64,000 nucleotides of DNA from Chlorobiaceae bacterium (GTDB lineage: Bacteria > Bacteroidota > Chlorobiia > Chlorobiales > Chlorobiaceae). The DNA lies in NCBI GenBank assembly GCA_012972825.1, contig JABDHL010000032.1:1-64000 (forward strand). Direction: 5' to 3'. Both the position numbers and the translations under genes were made by a program. Below are positions 29,505 to 39,065 of the stretch, piece after piece. The notes under the pieces were generated by a model. The model saw only the letters and a list, made by a program, of their open reading frames with translations. It had not been told where the DNA came from and ran no database searches. Position 1 is the stretch's first letter; the number at the start of each line of letters is the position of its first letter.

Positions 29505-30587
29505 ATGACCCAGCTGTTAAAGAAAAATATAATAGACCTCACCTTCAAAGAGCTCAAGCAAGCTCTGGCAGCCCTGTCTGAGCCCCCATTCAGAGCCGCC
29601 CAGATACACCAGTGGCTCTTCAGCCATCACTCGACAAGCTTTCAGGAAATGACCATCCTCAGTCTTGAGTTACGCAAAAAGCTTGCTGAAATATTCTCAA
29701 TTCAACCGCTGCAGCTCATTGATCGTCAGGAGTGTTTCGAAGAGGCATGCGACAATCCAACAGAAAAAATACTGTTGAAACTGCCCGATAATGAGATGGT
29801 GGAAAGTGTCCTGATTGCTTCAGCCAGCAGGATGACTGCCTGCGTCTCATCGCAGGTCGGGTGCCCGCTTCAATGCCCATTCTGTGCTACAGGCAATATG
29901 GGGTTCAGGCGGAATCTCAGCGCCGGAGAAATTGCCGGACAGGTCTATGCCCTCGACAACCTTGTCACACAAAAAGATTCCAGCAACCAAATCACCAATA
30001 TTGTCTTTATGGGCATGGGTGAACCGCTGCTGAACACCGACAACGTTATTGAAGCCATTGATACCCTCAGCACAAAAAATTACAGTTTCTGCCTTTCGCA
30101 GAAAAAAATAACCATATCTACGGCAGGGATAATCCCCGAAATTAAAAGGCTCGCAAGGTCAGGCATGAAAACAAAACTTGCCGTCTCGCTTCATGCCGCA
30201 AATCAGCAGAAACGTGAATCACTCATGCCCATTGCCGCCCGGCAATACCCGCTCAGAGAACTGGGCAAATCGCTTGCCGAGTATACAGAATTGACCGGAA
30301 TGCCTGTCACCATCGTCTATATGCTCCTGAGAGGAATCAACGATTCTCTGGATGATGCCAGGATGCTTGCCCGATTTGCCAGGACCTTTTTATGTAAAAT
30401 AAATTTGATTGATTACAATTCAATCATTAATATTAAATTCAAGCCTGTTTACGGCGCAACCAGAGAGATGTTTCAGCAACACCTCCTGACGTCAGGGCTA
30501 CATGTCACGGTCAGAAAAAGCTACGGAACAACCATTAATGCGGCATGCGGACAACTGGCAGCAAACAGCACACTTAACCCGCAATAA
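29505..30587 (+). CDS. rlmN: Dual-specificity RNA methyltransferase RlmN
   Basis: This 360-residue radical-SAM enzyme has the cluster cysteines Cys120, Cys124 and Cys127 (VGCPLQCPFC). It also has MGMGEPLLNTDNV, ISTAGIIPEIKRLA and the second conserved Cys in NAACGQLA near residue 350, which forms the protein-RNA adduct. It methylates C2 of A2503 in 23S rRNA and A37 of some tRNAs. Confidence 0.97.
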   Translation: MTQLLKKNIIDLTFKELKQALAALSEPPFRAAQIHQWLFSHHSTSFQEMTILSLELRKKLAEIFSIQPLQLIDRQECFEEACDNPTEKILLKLPDNEMVESVLIASASRMTACVSSQVGCPLQCPFCATGNMGFRRNLSAGEIAGQVYALDNLVTQKDSSNQITNIVFMGMGEPLLNTDNVIEAIDTLSTKNYSFCLSQKKITISTAGIIPEIKRLARSGMKTKLAVSLHAANQQKRESLMPIAARQYPLRELGKSLAEYTELTGMPVTIVYMLLRGINDSLDDARMLARFARTFLCKINLIDYNSIINIKFKPVYGATREMFQQHLLTSGLHVTVRKSYGTTINAACGQLAANSTLNPQ

Positions 30588-30608
30588 TCTTTAACCGTCT
30601 CAACAATC

Positions 30609-31391
30609 ATGGATTTGACTGAATTGATTCCTTTCAAAAACGAGTTGAACAAAGCGTACTACGGCGTAACAAGCAATGCGACACACACATCGGAACGCCC
30701 TGTTTTCCATGAACTGAAGGTGAGACGATACGAAAAACCCGTCGCTGCAATCACTGGGTTTATCCTCAGCAAAATTGATCACTGGGTTGGATGGAATCTG
30801 ACAAGCGAAAAAACAGCAGTAGGCGGTATGACCTCCATTCGTGCCGAGGTCAGCTCATTTATTCTCCTGGGGCTGAAAATAAATGTCGCATTCGGACTCC
30901 TTGAAGAAAAGGATGTCAATGGTCGGCCTATTACTTCAGTCAACGCCAAAGCTGAAACCCAGATTGAATCCAGGGGGGATCTCGGAGAAAGCCGCAGAGT
31001 GATCAGAATGATGCTCGGAGCCCTCGATTTCGAATTCAGAAAACAGGTAGTCAAGGACGAAGACTATCAATACCGTTCATTGGATCCAAAAGGAGCTGCA
31101 GCAGCATGCCAGCAGATTTTTAATGAAGCAAGGCTGCAGAAAAATCATAAAAAAATTGAAAGCACCCCGAAAGCCAAAGCAATCGAATTCAAAAAAAGAG
31201 CACCCGTTCAGACTATCCAGCTCCTGACCTCTTCAAAAACTCATGAAACATCCCTCTCTTCCGCACCTGTTTCAGATGGTGCCGAACAGATCGGATCATC
31301 GGCAGGCAACTCTGAAGTCACGGCAGCAGTCGATCAGGCAAGAGTTTCAAAGCCGAAAATCATGATTGTCACATCAAAAAAAACCATATAA
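30609..31391 (+). CDS. Conserved-looking protein, function unknown
   Basis: I do not recognise this 260-residue protein. The first 165 residues look globular, with several hydrophobic strands ([12 protein letters not shown]-like and [19 protein letters not shown]), and no signal or membrane segment. The last 95 residues are polar, rich in Ser, Thr, Ala and Lys, and probably disordered ([19 protein letters not shown]). It starts 22 bases after rlmN and ends 11 bases before adk, so it is likely in one transcript with them. Confidence 0.7.
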   Translation: MDLTELIPFKNELNKAYYGVTSNATHTSERPVFHELKVRRYEKPVAAITGFILSKIDHWVGWNLTSEKTAVGGMTSIRAEVSSFILLGLKINVAFGLLEEKDVNGRPITSVNAKAETQIESRGDLGESRRVIRMMLGALDFEFRKQVVKDEDYQYRSLDPKGAAAACQQIFNEARLQKNHKKIESTPKAKAIEFKKRAPVQTIQLLTSSKTHETSLSSAPVSDGAEQIGSSAGNSEVTAAVDQARVSKPKIMIVTSKKTI

Positions 31392-31401
31392 CATCAGTTT
31401 G

Positions 31402-32061
31402 ATGAGAATTATTTTACTGGGAGCACCGGGTGCAGGCAAAGGAACACAGTCAAACTATATTTCAAAATCCCTCGATATCCCGCAGATATCGACCGGCGAC
31501 ATGTTGCGTGCTGCGGTAACCGCAGGAACACCCCTCGGCATCGCCGCCAAAAAAATCATGGACTCAGGCCAGCTTGTCTCCGATGAAATCATTATCGGTC
31601 TGGTCAAAGAGCGTCTTTCAGAACCTGACTGCGCCAATGGATGCCTTTTTGATGGTTTTCCCCGCACTCTTCCGCAGGCGGAAGCATTGGGAAAAGACGG
31701 AATCCGCATAGACCATGTCGTTGAAATTAATGTCGATGATAAAGAGATAATTGAACGGATGAGCGGACGTCGTGTACATCCTGCTTCAGGCAGAACCTAT
31801 CATGTGCGTTTCAATCCCCCGAAAACAGAGAATATTGATGATGAAACAGGAGAGCCACTTGTTCAAAGAGAGGACGATCACGAGGATACTGTTCGAAAAC
31901 GGCTTGAAATCTATCATGCCCAAACCGCTCCGCTGATCAACTACTATCTGAACTTATCAAAGAACGGTTCCGTCAAAGCACCGCACTATCATCGAATAGA
32001 GGGAACAGGAAAAGTGGAGGAAATCCGCGACAGGATTCTTGAAGCACTCGCAACATCCTGA
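31402..32061 (+). CDS. adk: Adenylate kinase
   Basis: I start at ATG 31402, giving 219 residues that begin [15 protein letters not shown], with the P-loop at residues 7-15. [23 protein letters not shown], and the long LID ([19 protein letters not shown], then [14 protein letters not shown]) follow. The LID lacks the zinc cysteines, as in Gram-negative enzymes. It interconverts ATP, AMP and ADP. A strong terminator follows. Confidence 0.97.
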   Translation: MRIILLGAPGAGKGTQSNYISKSLDIPQISTGDMLRAAVTAGTPLGIAAKKIMDSGQLVSDEIIIGLVKERLSEPDCANGCLFDGFPRTLPQAEALGKDGIRIDHVVEINVDDKEIIERMSGRRVHPASGRTYHVRFNPPKTENIDDETGEPLVQREDDHEDTVRKRLEIYHAQTAPLINYYLNLSKNGSVKAPHYHRIEGTGKVEEIRDRILEALATS

Positions 32062-32086
32062 TACTCTCCAGAAGTCATTCAGTTAA

Positions 32087-32118
32087 AAAAAAGTCAGTGC
32101 CCTATCACTGACTTTTTT
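32087..32118 (+). terminator. Rho-independent terminator after adk
   Basis: AAAAAAGTCAGTG and CACTGACTTTTTT form a perfect stem around a CCCTAT loop. The T run ends 12 bases before the priA start. The stem is symmetrical, but the only transcript reaching it is adk. Confidence 0.95.
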
Positions 32119-32129
32119 CATTCATTGCC

Positions 32130-34568
32130 ATGCATGCACTCATAGTAGCAGAAAAATATTTCAGAGGCGACCCTTTTTACGCTTTGGTGCCCGAAACCCT
32201 GGAACAAGGTATCCACCCGGGATGCATGGTGCTTCTTTCTTCAACCAGAGGCAATGGCTCCGTTTCAATCGGCTACATGATCAGCCTCACGCCACAGCAT
32301 GCCGAAGAGGTGTCGGGCATGGAGCTCCTGGACGTGCTTTATGACGGACGTCCTGTTCTTAACGCCGACCTCCTGAAGCTTACGGAGTGGATGGCGGATT
32401 ACTATCTGACCAGGAGAATTGATGCCCTTACTGCCGCTCTTCCTGCAGCAGTAAGGACGACGGTTCATGACGTTGTTGAGATAACCGGCTTTGCTCTGCA
32501 GGCCGAAAGCACGAAAATCATCAATACGAAACTCCGTCGTTCCATCATGCGGATGATGATCGCAGAGAAGCGGCTGACTGTTGTTCAGCTTCAGCGACGA
32601 CTCGGGAAAAAGCAGCTCTATCGTACCTTGGCGGAGCTTGAACGGGGTGGACATCTGACGCTTACAAAAAAGTTCTCCGCCACAAAACCAAGGCAGAAAA
32701 CTGCTTACCGGCTGAGCAGGTCATTGCCGGAACAGGTTGAGGAGAGTCTCAAGGCATCCCCGAAACAGCTTGAAGCCTTCAAAATGCTCACTTCCACCGA
32801 CAAAACGCCTGCTTATGCAGAAACCACAGGCGCCTCCAGGGAAACCCTTAACGCCCTCGTTAAAAAAGGGTTTGTCGAAAAGATCCAGGTAGAGATTTCA
32901 AGCAATTTCACAACCGCTTTTTCAGAAAAACCTCAATCGCCGAAAATCCTGACAACTGGCCAGAAACAAGCTCTTGACCAGCTTCTCGACGCGTATGAAA
33001 AGCAGCAGTACAACACCTTTCTTCTGCACGGGGTTACCGGCAGCGGAAAAACCCTGATCTATATCGAACTGCTCAAACAAGTCATCGCTTCCGGCAAAAC
33101 AGCAATTGTGCTTGTTCCTGAAATTGCCCTGACTCCGCAGACTGCCGGTCGGTTCCGTGAGCATTTTCATGACGGCCTCACCATCATGCACAGCGCCATG
33201 AGCAACCAGGAAAAATATGACGCATGGCACAGCATCCGGCTCGGCAAAACAAAAATCGCCCTTGGCGCCCGCTCAACCATTTTCGCTCCTCTCGACAATC
33301 TCGGCGCCATCATTGTGGACGAAGAACACGACGGCGCCTACAAGCAGGACCGTAATCCCCGCTATAACGCACGGGATACCGCGGTCATGAGAGCAATGTT
33401 CAGCGGCGCAATCTGTGTGCTCGGATCTGCAACGCCATCGTTTGAATCATACAGCAATGCCGTTACCCGTAAATACACTCTTATCAATCTGCCCGAACGC
33501 GTTGACGGAGCAGCCATGCCCCGAATCAGCCTCATCTGGATGAGAGAGAGTCCTAAAGCTTCCGCTTCAATTTCTGAACTGCTCTATCGCCAGATTGCCC
33601 TTCGCCTCGAAAAAAATGAGCAGGTCATTCTTCTGCAGAACAGACGGGGATTTGCCGGAAGCATCTTCTGCCTTGCATGCGGCCACATCCCTCTCTGCCG
33701 GTTCTGTTCCATCCCGCTGGTCTACCATGCAGCCCGGAACCATCTCCGCTGCCACTACTGCGGCCATGCCGAAACCTACACTGCTTCATGCCTGAACTGT
33801 TCCTCGACCGATCTTTTTTTAAAAAGCAGCGGTACAGAGCGCATCCAGGAAGAACTGCACACTCTGTTTCCTGAAGAAAAAATCCTCAGGATGGATGTCG
33901 ATACCACAACCGCCAAAGGCTCACACGGTCGTATTCTCAAAGAATTTCACGACAGAAAAGCGCGCATCCTTCTCGGCACACAAATGGTTGCAAAAGGGCT
34001 CGACTTTCCGGCAGTCACCCTGGTAGGAGTTCTTATGGCCGATATAGGGCTCAACATTCCCGACTTCAGAGCCTCCGAGCGCACCTTTTCCCTGCTCACC
34101 CAGGTGGCCGGACGCGCAGGCCGCTCCTCAATGCCGGGAGAGGTCTACTTCCAGGTTTTCAACAAAGAGAGCGATGTATTCACCGCCCTTCTGCAGGGAA
34201 ATGAGAGCTATAAAAAGTTTTTTCTCGAAGAAACCGCAATCAGAAAATCGCTCCGCTACCCGCCGGCATCACGACTCATAAAATTCGAATGCACCTCAAC
34301 GGACGAAAAACAGGCCGAAGCCGCCGCACTCTACTGCAGAGAAACCCTGATACATCAACTGCCGCAAGAGAAGGGCATTGTGCTGGGACCGGCACCGGCA
34401 GGCATAGCAAAAATCAGAAGCCGTTACCGATACCACGTTCTGGTTAAACTCTTCAACGGCAAACTCTCCCCCCTGTTCGTCAAACAAATGAGCGACGACA
34501 TTACTGCCCGCTTCCGCTCTTCAGGGCTCGCCTTCACAGTCGATGTCGATCCTCTGAACCTTATGTAA
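32130..34568 (+). CDS. priA: Primosomal protein N' (replication-restart helicase PriA)
   Basis: The 812 residues include the 3'-DNA-binding N-terminal domain, a winged helix, and a DEAH-type helicase core with GVTGSGKTLIYIELL, ALTPQTAGRF, DEEHD and LGSATPSFES. The zinc-binding insert has eight cysteines (CLACGHIPLCRFC, HLRCHYCGH, CLNC). TQMVAKGLDFPAVTLVGV and AGRAGRS mark the second helicase lobe. PriA reloads the replisome at stalled forks. It starts 12 bases after the adk terminator. Confidence 0.96.
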   Translation: MHALIVAEKYFRGDPFYALVPETLEQGIHPGCMVLLSSTRGNGSVSIGYMISLTPQHAEEVSGMELLDVLYDGRPVLNADLLKLTEWMADYYLTRRIDALTAALPAAVRTTVHDVVEITGFALQAESTKIINTKLRRSIMRMMIAEKRLTVVQLQRRLGKKQLYRTLAELERGGHLTLTKKFSATKPRQKTAYRLSRSLPEQVEESLKASPKQLEAFKMLTSTDKTPAYAETTGASRETLNALVKKGFVEKIQVEISSNFTTAFSEKPQSPKILTTGQKQALDQLLDAYEKQQYNTFLLHGVTGSGKTLIYIELLKQVIASGKTAIVLVPEIALTPQTAGRFREHFHDGLTIMHSAMSNQEKYDAWHSIRLGKTKIALGARSTIFAPLDNLGAIIVDEEHDGAYKQDRNPRYNARDTAVMRAMFSGAICVLGSATPSFESYSNAVTRKYTLINLPERVDGAAMPRISLIWMRESPKASASISELLYRQIALRLEKNEQVILLQNRRGFAGSIFCLACGHIPLCRFCSIPLVYHAARNHLRCHYCGHAETYTASCLNCSSTDLFLKSSGTERIQEELHTLFPEEKILRMDVDTTTAKGSHGRILKEFHDRKARILLGTQMVAKGLDFPAVTLVGVLMADIGLNIPDFRASERTFSLLTQVAGRAGRSSMPGEVYFQVFNKESDVFTALLQGNESYKKFFLEETAIRKSLRYPPASRLIKFECTSTDEKQAEAAALYCRETLIHQLPQEKGIVLGPAPAGIAKIRSRYRYHVLVKLFNGKLSPLFVKQMSDDITARFRSSGLAFTVDVDPLNLM

Positions 34569-35132
34569 CTCATCTCTAAGCTGAACACGCTTAACAAACT
34601 TCAGGACGAATCGTATTTTCGGCTCCTTCGTCATGCTCACCATGGCGGGATGCCCTGCACTTTGCCTATGCCTCGTTCTATAAAATTGATTTTTAGTTAA
34701 CTTGGAACTGCAATCACCAGGCGAATGCCAGCAAACACCAGCATATTCGTGTGATCAATGCCCGACTGAACCTGCCGACACCGGAAATTGTCACTCCATT
34801 AGAATTATTTTCGGAGAAAACTGATGAATGATAACGAACTCCTGATTGAAAAAATCGAACGCCGTCTTCTGGCCGGAGATAAATCCGAACCGAACTTCTT
34901 AAGCGCCCGTGAAACAGTGAGTGGCATGGGTGCCTTTGCAAAATAATCGCTCATCTATAAATTATTATCCAATAATAAAACCTTTCTATGAGCTGATATA
35001 TCACCAGGGAATTTGAAAAAAAATTTTATGGGTTTGGCCTGAGGAATTTGACCTCTCTTTTTCAAAACCTTTTAAATATGAATATATTGCAGAGCATATA
35101 CCGATAAGAAGCAATCAGGGCCATACCCGATA
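34569..35132. other. Gene-poor stretch with coding-like scraps
   Basis: No complete gene is found. Two short overlapping plus-strand frames (described separately) look like pieces of once-longer proteins. The remainder, 34569-34690 and 34950-35130, shows neither a hairpin with a T run nor a recognisable frame. Confidence 0.5.
34697..34946 (+). pseudogene. Possible remnants of two overlapping genes
   Basis: A 44-codon open frame without a start codon (34697-34831) ends in a protein-like sequence, HIRVINARLNLPTPEIV followed by TPLELF and EKTDE. A second frame starts at ATG 34824, overlapping the first stop by a few bases, and runs 40 codons to 34946 (beginning NDNELLIEKIERRLLAGDK). The overlap is typical of real adjacent genes, and the first piece looks like the C-terminus of a lost protein, perhaps from a mobile element. 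I cannot name the family. It may also be chance. Confidence 0.35.
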
Positions 35133-35156
35133 TTGAAGCAGAACACCATCAACGAC

Positions 35157-35639
35157 ATGAACAGGGAGATGAAACACAATCCATTAAAGAAAGTCGGGAT
35201 TATTGTTTTCCTTGTTGGACGTTATCTCTTTGCAGCGTTTTTTCTCTACGGCTTCTGGCGCAAACTGACAAAGGGGTGGCTTTGGAGCGACCTGATGCTG
35301 GGATTTTTTACGAAGCGTTTTGCGGAACTTCCTGCAGGTTCCTTTCAGGCAGGCTATCTTGAGCACTTTGCCATACCGCTGGCATTTCCGATTGCCTGGA
35401 TTGTTACCGTCGGCGAACTTATCATCGGTCTTTCGCTTCTGGCCGGTTTTGCCGTCAGGGCCAACGCTGCTCTGGCGTTATTTCTGGTGCTGAATTTTGC
35501 GGCGGGCGGCTATTACAATCTTTCCCTTCCTCCGTTTATGATCTTTTCGGTATTGATGATGCTGCTCCCATCAGGCCACTGGCTTGGGGTGGACAAGCAG
35601 CTTCACCACAGATACCCCGATTCCATCTGGTTCAAATAA
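35157..35639 (+). CDS. DoxX-family membrane protein
   Basis: I use the ATG at 35157 (160 residues) rather than the TTG at 35133; 35169 is also possible. Four hydrophobic segments are visible (about residues 13-33, 68-90, 95-110 and 120-140). VGRYLFAAFFLYGFWRKL and VTVGELIIGLSLLAGFAVR are typical of DoxX/DoxD-like proteins. The family includes subunits of thiosulfate:quinone oxidoreductase and many unassigned proteins. Nothing links this copy to thiosulfate. It lies 6 bases before the TPR protein gene. Confidence 0.78.
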   Translation: MNREMKHNPLKKVGIIVFLVGRYLFAAFFLYGFWRKLTKGWLWSDLMLGFFTKRFAELPAGSFQAGYLEHFAIPLAFPIAWIVTVGELIIGLSLLAGFAVRANAALALFLVLNFAAGGYYNLSLPPFMIFSVLMMLLPSGHWLGVDKQLHHRYPDSIWFK

Positions 35640-35645
35640 CTGAAA

Positions 35646-36473
35646 ATGCCTGCCTCCGGACATCGCTGTTCCTCCCTTTACCGATGGGCCTCTATTTTTC
35701 TTCTCTTTTCCCTGACGGCAAATCTTCCTGCAGTATTTGCAAAAAAAACAAAAAAAGCTGCAATCAAACCAACGGTACCACCAGTCGAAAAAGCAGATGA
35801 GGCGGTATGGCAGATGAACTACTCAAAAGCCGATTCGATATACTCCTCAGAGCTTCGCAATAATCCATCAAATGTTGATCTCTACTGGAAAATGGCCCGG
35901 CTGCAGGTCAGCCTTGGGGAATCGTTTCCTAAGGGAAAATCCGATGCCCGTATGCTGCATTACCGCAAAGCAGCGGAATATGCACGCAACGGCATAGCTC
36001 TCGACAGCACCAACGCAAAAAGCCACACATGGCTTGCCGCATCACTTGGCATGATGGCCGACAAAATCGGCACCAAGGAAAAATTAAGGCGGGCACAGGA
36101 GATAAAACGGGAACTTGATACAGCGCTTCGTTTAAACCCCAACGATGAGACTGCGCTCTCCATGCTCGGCTCTTATTATCGTGAAGCCGCAAATATCGGA
36201 TGGTTCAGAAGAATGGTAGGCAACGCCTTTATCGGCGAGGTGCCGAAAGGCAACTATACCCTGGCAGAAAAAGCTTTCCGGAAAGCGATCAGCATTGATC
36301 CCGGAATCATCAGAAACTACCACGAACTGGCGTTGATCTGCATTGACTCAGGGAACAAGGAGGAAGCAGTCACGCTCATGAAAACCGCCCTTGACAAACC
36401 CATCCTGATAGAAAGCGACAAGAGACGCATTGAGGAGATGCGCGCACTCCTGAAAAAACTTACGAAAGAGTAG
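35646..36473 (+). CDS. Secreted TPR-repeat protein
   Basis: This 275-residue protein has a signal peptide (hydrophobic core around residues 14-30, likely cleavage after AVFA). It has at least four helical repeat units, including ADSIYSSELRNNPSNVDLYW, KAAEYARNGIALDSTNAKSH, ELDTALRLNPNDETALSML and AEKAFRKAISIDPGIIRNYH. These are tetratricopeptide repeats, which mediate protein binding. The arrangement recalls the RMD1-like TPR family. It is probably periplasmic and co-transcribed with the DoxX gene. It ends one base before the convergent aroQ. Confidence 0.82.
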   Translation: MPASGHRCSSLYRWASIFLLFSLTANLPAVFAKKTKKAAIKPTVPPVEKADEAVWQMNYSKADSIYSSELRNNPSNVDLYWKMARLQVSLGESFPKGKSDARMLHYRKAAEYARNGIALDSTNAKSHTWLAASLGMMADKIGTKEKLRRAQEIKRELDTALRLNPNDETALSMLGSYYREAANIGWFRRMVGNAFIGEVPKGNYTLAEKAFRKAISIDPGIIRNYHELALICIDSGNKEEAVTLMKTALDKPILIESDKRRIEEMRALLKKLTKE

Positions 36474-36474
36474 G

Positions 36475-36912
36475 TTACTGTTTACCGGACATCCCCAGGA
36501 GAGCCCTGACGCCGAGATGATAGCTGTTCGCTCCGAACCCGCTGATCACGCCGACGCATACTTCAGATATGACTGAGGTGCGGCGGAACTCCTCACGGGC
36601 ATAAATATTGGAAAGATGAACCTCAACGACGGGAATGCGCACTCCGCTGATGGCATCACGAAGAGCTATCGAATAGTGAGTGAGCGCTCCGGCATTGAGC
36701 AGAACCCCTCGGTAGCCGCCCTTGTCCTCAATATGAAAAAGTTTCTCCAGCAAAGCGCCTTCATCTTCCGACTGAAAAAACTCAAACGTCAGTTCCGGAA
36801 AACTCGCAACGAGCCCCTTATTGATATCATCAAGAGTCTGATACCCGTAAACGTCAGGCTCGCGTTTTCCAAGCCGTGAAAGGTTCGGGCCGTTGAGGAC
36901 AAGTATTGACAT
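36475..36912 (-). CDS. aroQ: 3-dehydroquinate dehydratase, type II
   Basis: I start at the ATG at 36912 (145 residues), because type II enzymes begin close to ILVLNGPNLSRLGKREPDVYG as here. NAGALTHYSIALRDA, VEVHLSNIYAREEFR and ISGFGANSYHLGV are the other active-site segments, with Tyr, His and Arg in place. It carries out the third step of the shikimate pathway. It is the last gene of the leftward hslV-hslU operon. Confidence 0.96.
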   Translation of the reverse strand: MSILVLNGPNLSRLGKREPDVYGYQTLDDINKGLVASFPELTFEFFQSEDEGALLEKLFHIEDKGGYRGVLLNAGALTHYSIALRDAISGVRIPVVEVHLSNIYAREEFRRTSVISEVCVGVISGFGANSYHLGVRALLGMSGKQ

Positions 36913-36932
36913 AATGCCTGCCATGATTATGG

Positions 36933-38420
36933 TTAAAGGATATACTGGCTGAGATCTCTGTCGGCTACCACATGGTTCAGCTTTTCCTTCACCATGGCTT
37001 CATCAATCTCGACATGAGTATCGGAAAAATTTTCAGGAATATTGAACATCAGCTCCTCAAGCAGATTGGTCATAATGGTATGCAGCCTCCTGGCTCCGAT
37101 ATTTTCAACACTCTCGTTGACTCTTGCCGCTATTCTGGCAATCTCGCCAATTGATCCGTCGCTGAAAGTCAGGTCAACCCCTTCCGTAGCGAGCAGAGCC
37201 GAGTACTGCTTGATAAGAGCATTGTCAGGCTGGGTGAGAATCAGATAAAAATCCTCCTCAGTCAGACTTTTCAGTTCAACCCTGATAGGAAACCGGCCCT
37301 GCAGCTCGGGAATCAAATCAGAAGGCTTTGCAACATGGAATGCGCCGGAAGCAATAAACAGCACATGATCAGTCTTCACCATGCCATGTTTGGTTGCAAC
37401 ATTGGAACCCTCGACAATCGGCAGAAGATCACGCTGCACGCCTTCCCTGCTCACATCCGGCCCCTTTCCACCGGCACCGGACGATGGTGCGGCAATTTTA
37501 TCAATCTCATCAATGAAAACAATACCCGACTGCTCGACCTTATTGATAGCCTCTTTAACGACACTATCCATATCGATGAGCTTCTGAACCTCTTCCTGCT
37601 CAAGAAGCTTGCGGGCTTCGGCAATGGAAACTCTTCTTTTCTTGCGTTTGCGAGGCAGCCCGCTGATAAGGTCCTGCATAATCCCGCCAATCTCCTCCAT
37701 CTGTCCGAGAGGACCGAAAATCTGCATCATCCCGCCGGGATTATCACCTGTCGTATCCATTTCAATCAGACGATCATCAAGCTTCCCGTTGCGAAGACGT
37801 TCAAGCATCTTCTTCCGGCTCCGGCGGTTAACCTCAAGTGACTTATCAGGCACGTCACTCGAAACCCCGGCAGCAGCATCATCTTCGTTCTGGATATCAT
37901 TATTCCGGGAACCAGGCGATGAACCAAGCGGAGGAAGCAGAATATCGAGCAGGCGCTCTTCAACAAGCAACGCAGCTTTCTCACGAACATCCTCAGACCT
38001 TTCGCTTCTCACCATAGCCACAGACTGATCGACAAGATCACGAATCATCGACTCCACATCCCGGCCGACATAGCCGACTTCGGTAAATTTCGATGCCTCA
38101 ACCTTGACAAACGGAGCTTTTGCCAGCTTGGCAAGTCTTCGGGCAATTTCAGTTTTTCCCACCCCGGTCGGGCCGATCATAATAATATTATTGGGCATGA
38201 TCTCATCACGGAGATCTTCACTCACATGCTGGCGGCGAAGCCTGTTGCGCAACGCTATAGCAACAGATTTTTTCGCATCCTTCTGGCCGATTATATATTT
38301 ATCGAGCTGCGAAACAATCTGGTTAGGAGTCAGATTACTCGCCGCAATTGAACTTTGAACACCGCTTTTGGCTTCGGGCAATACGAGGGCACTTCCCTCG
38401 CTGTTTGTAGTCATTTCCAT
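36933..38420 (-). CDS. hslU: ATP-dependent protease ATPase subunit HslU
   Basis: This 495-residue AAA+ unfoldase has [27 protein letters not shown], the Walker [16 protein letters not shown], the pore motif [14 protein letters not shown], Walker [10 protein letters not shown] and sensor [10 protein letters not shown] charged I-domain insertion (about 150-260) has acidic and Arg-rich stretches and is longer than in E. coli (443 residues in total there). It unfolds substrates for HslV. It follows hslV on the same strand after an 82-base gap. Confidence 0.97.
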   Translation of the reverse strand: MEMTTNSEGSALVLPEAKSGVQSSIAASNLTPNQIVSQLDKYIIGQKDAKKSVAIALRNRLRRQHVSEDLRDEIMPNNIIMIGPTGVGKTEIARRLAKLAKAPFVKVEASKFTEVGYVGRDVESMIRDLVDQSVAMVRSERSEDVREKAALLVEERLLDILLPPLGSSPGSRNNDIQNEDDAAAGVSSDVPDKSLEVNRRSRKKMLERLRNGKLDDRLIEMDTTGDNPGGMMQIFGPLGQMEEIGGIMQDLISGLPRKRKKRRVSIAEARKLLEQEEVQKLIDMDSVVKEAINKVEQSGIVFIDEIDKIAAPSSGAGGKGPDVSREGVQRDLLPIVEGSNVATKHGMVKTDHVLFIASGAFHVAKPSDLIPELQGRFPIRVELKSLTEEDFYLILTQPDNALIKQYSALLATEGVDLTFSDGSIGEIARIAARVNESVENIGARRLHTIMTNLLEELMFNIPENFSDTHVEIDEAMVKEKLNHVVADRDLSQYIL

Positions 38421-38502
38421 GCTGAAAATTGTGAATTACAAAAAAAAAATCTCAATCCGGCAACCCGGACGAACGACGGACGAACATTAAATGCAATGCT
38501 GC

Positions 38503-39051
38503 TCAGACCTCCTCGATAACAATATGATCGTTGGTATAAATACAGATATCGGCAGCTGTCTTCAAACTCTCATGAACAATATCCCTGGCCGGAAGAGCCG
38601 AATGTTTCATAAGCGACCGTGCCGCAGCAAGCGCATACATACTGCCGCTGCCGATGGCAACAATGCCATCCTCCGGCTCTATCACATCTCCCGTACCGGA
38701 AATGATAAGCGCCTTATCCTTGCTGACAATGGCAAGCATAGCCTCCAGCCGCCGGAGATACTTGTCAGTCCGCCAGTCTCTGGCAAGTTCAACCGCCGCA
38801 CGATCAAGCTTCCCGTTGAACGCTTCAAGTTTTTCTTCAAACCGGTCAAGAAGCGTCACCGCATCAGCAGTTGCCCCGGCAAAACCTGCAACAAGTCTGC
38901 CCTGATACAACCTTCTGATTTTCCGTGTGGACTGTTTAAGAATTGTATTTCCCAGAGTCATCTGGCCATCGCTGCCAAGTGCTGCTTTCCCGTCCCTTAT
39001 AACCCCGATGACCGTTGTTGAACGGATAAGTGGCCTCTCATTATTCTTCAT
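38503..39051 (-). CDS. hslV: ATP-dependent protease subunit HslV, with propeptide
   Basis: This 182-residue peptidase of the proteasome beta family has GSDGQMTLGNTILKQ, KIRRLYQGRLVAGFAGATADA and IGSGSMYALAAARSL. The catalytic threonine must be N-terminal in the mature enzyme. The conserved TTVIGVI aligns with the E. coli TTIVSVR start but begins at residue 12 here, so the first 11 residues (MKNNERPLIRS) would have to be removed. Short HslV propeptides are known in other bacteria. It lies between rpoN and hslU. Confidence 0.96.
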   Translation of the reverse strand: MKNNERPLIRSTTVIGVIRDGKAALGSDGQMTLGNTILKQSTRKIRRLYQGRLVAGFAGATADAVTLLDRFEEKLEAFNGKLDRAAVELARDWRTDKYLRRLEAMLAIVSKDKALIISGTGDVIEPEDGIVAIGSGSMYALAAARSLMKHSALPARDIVHESLKTAADICIYTNDHIVIEEV

Positions 39052-39065
39052 CAGTCTACATTCAA

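Noticed and set aside
30779-31054. Antisense frame inside the unknown gene at 30.6 kb
   Set aside because: It has no ribosome-binding site and is fully covered by the longer sense frame, which sits in a tight rlmN-adk series.
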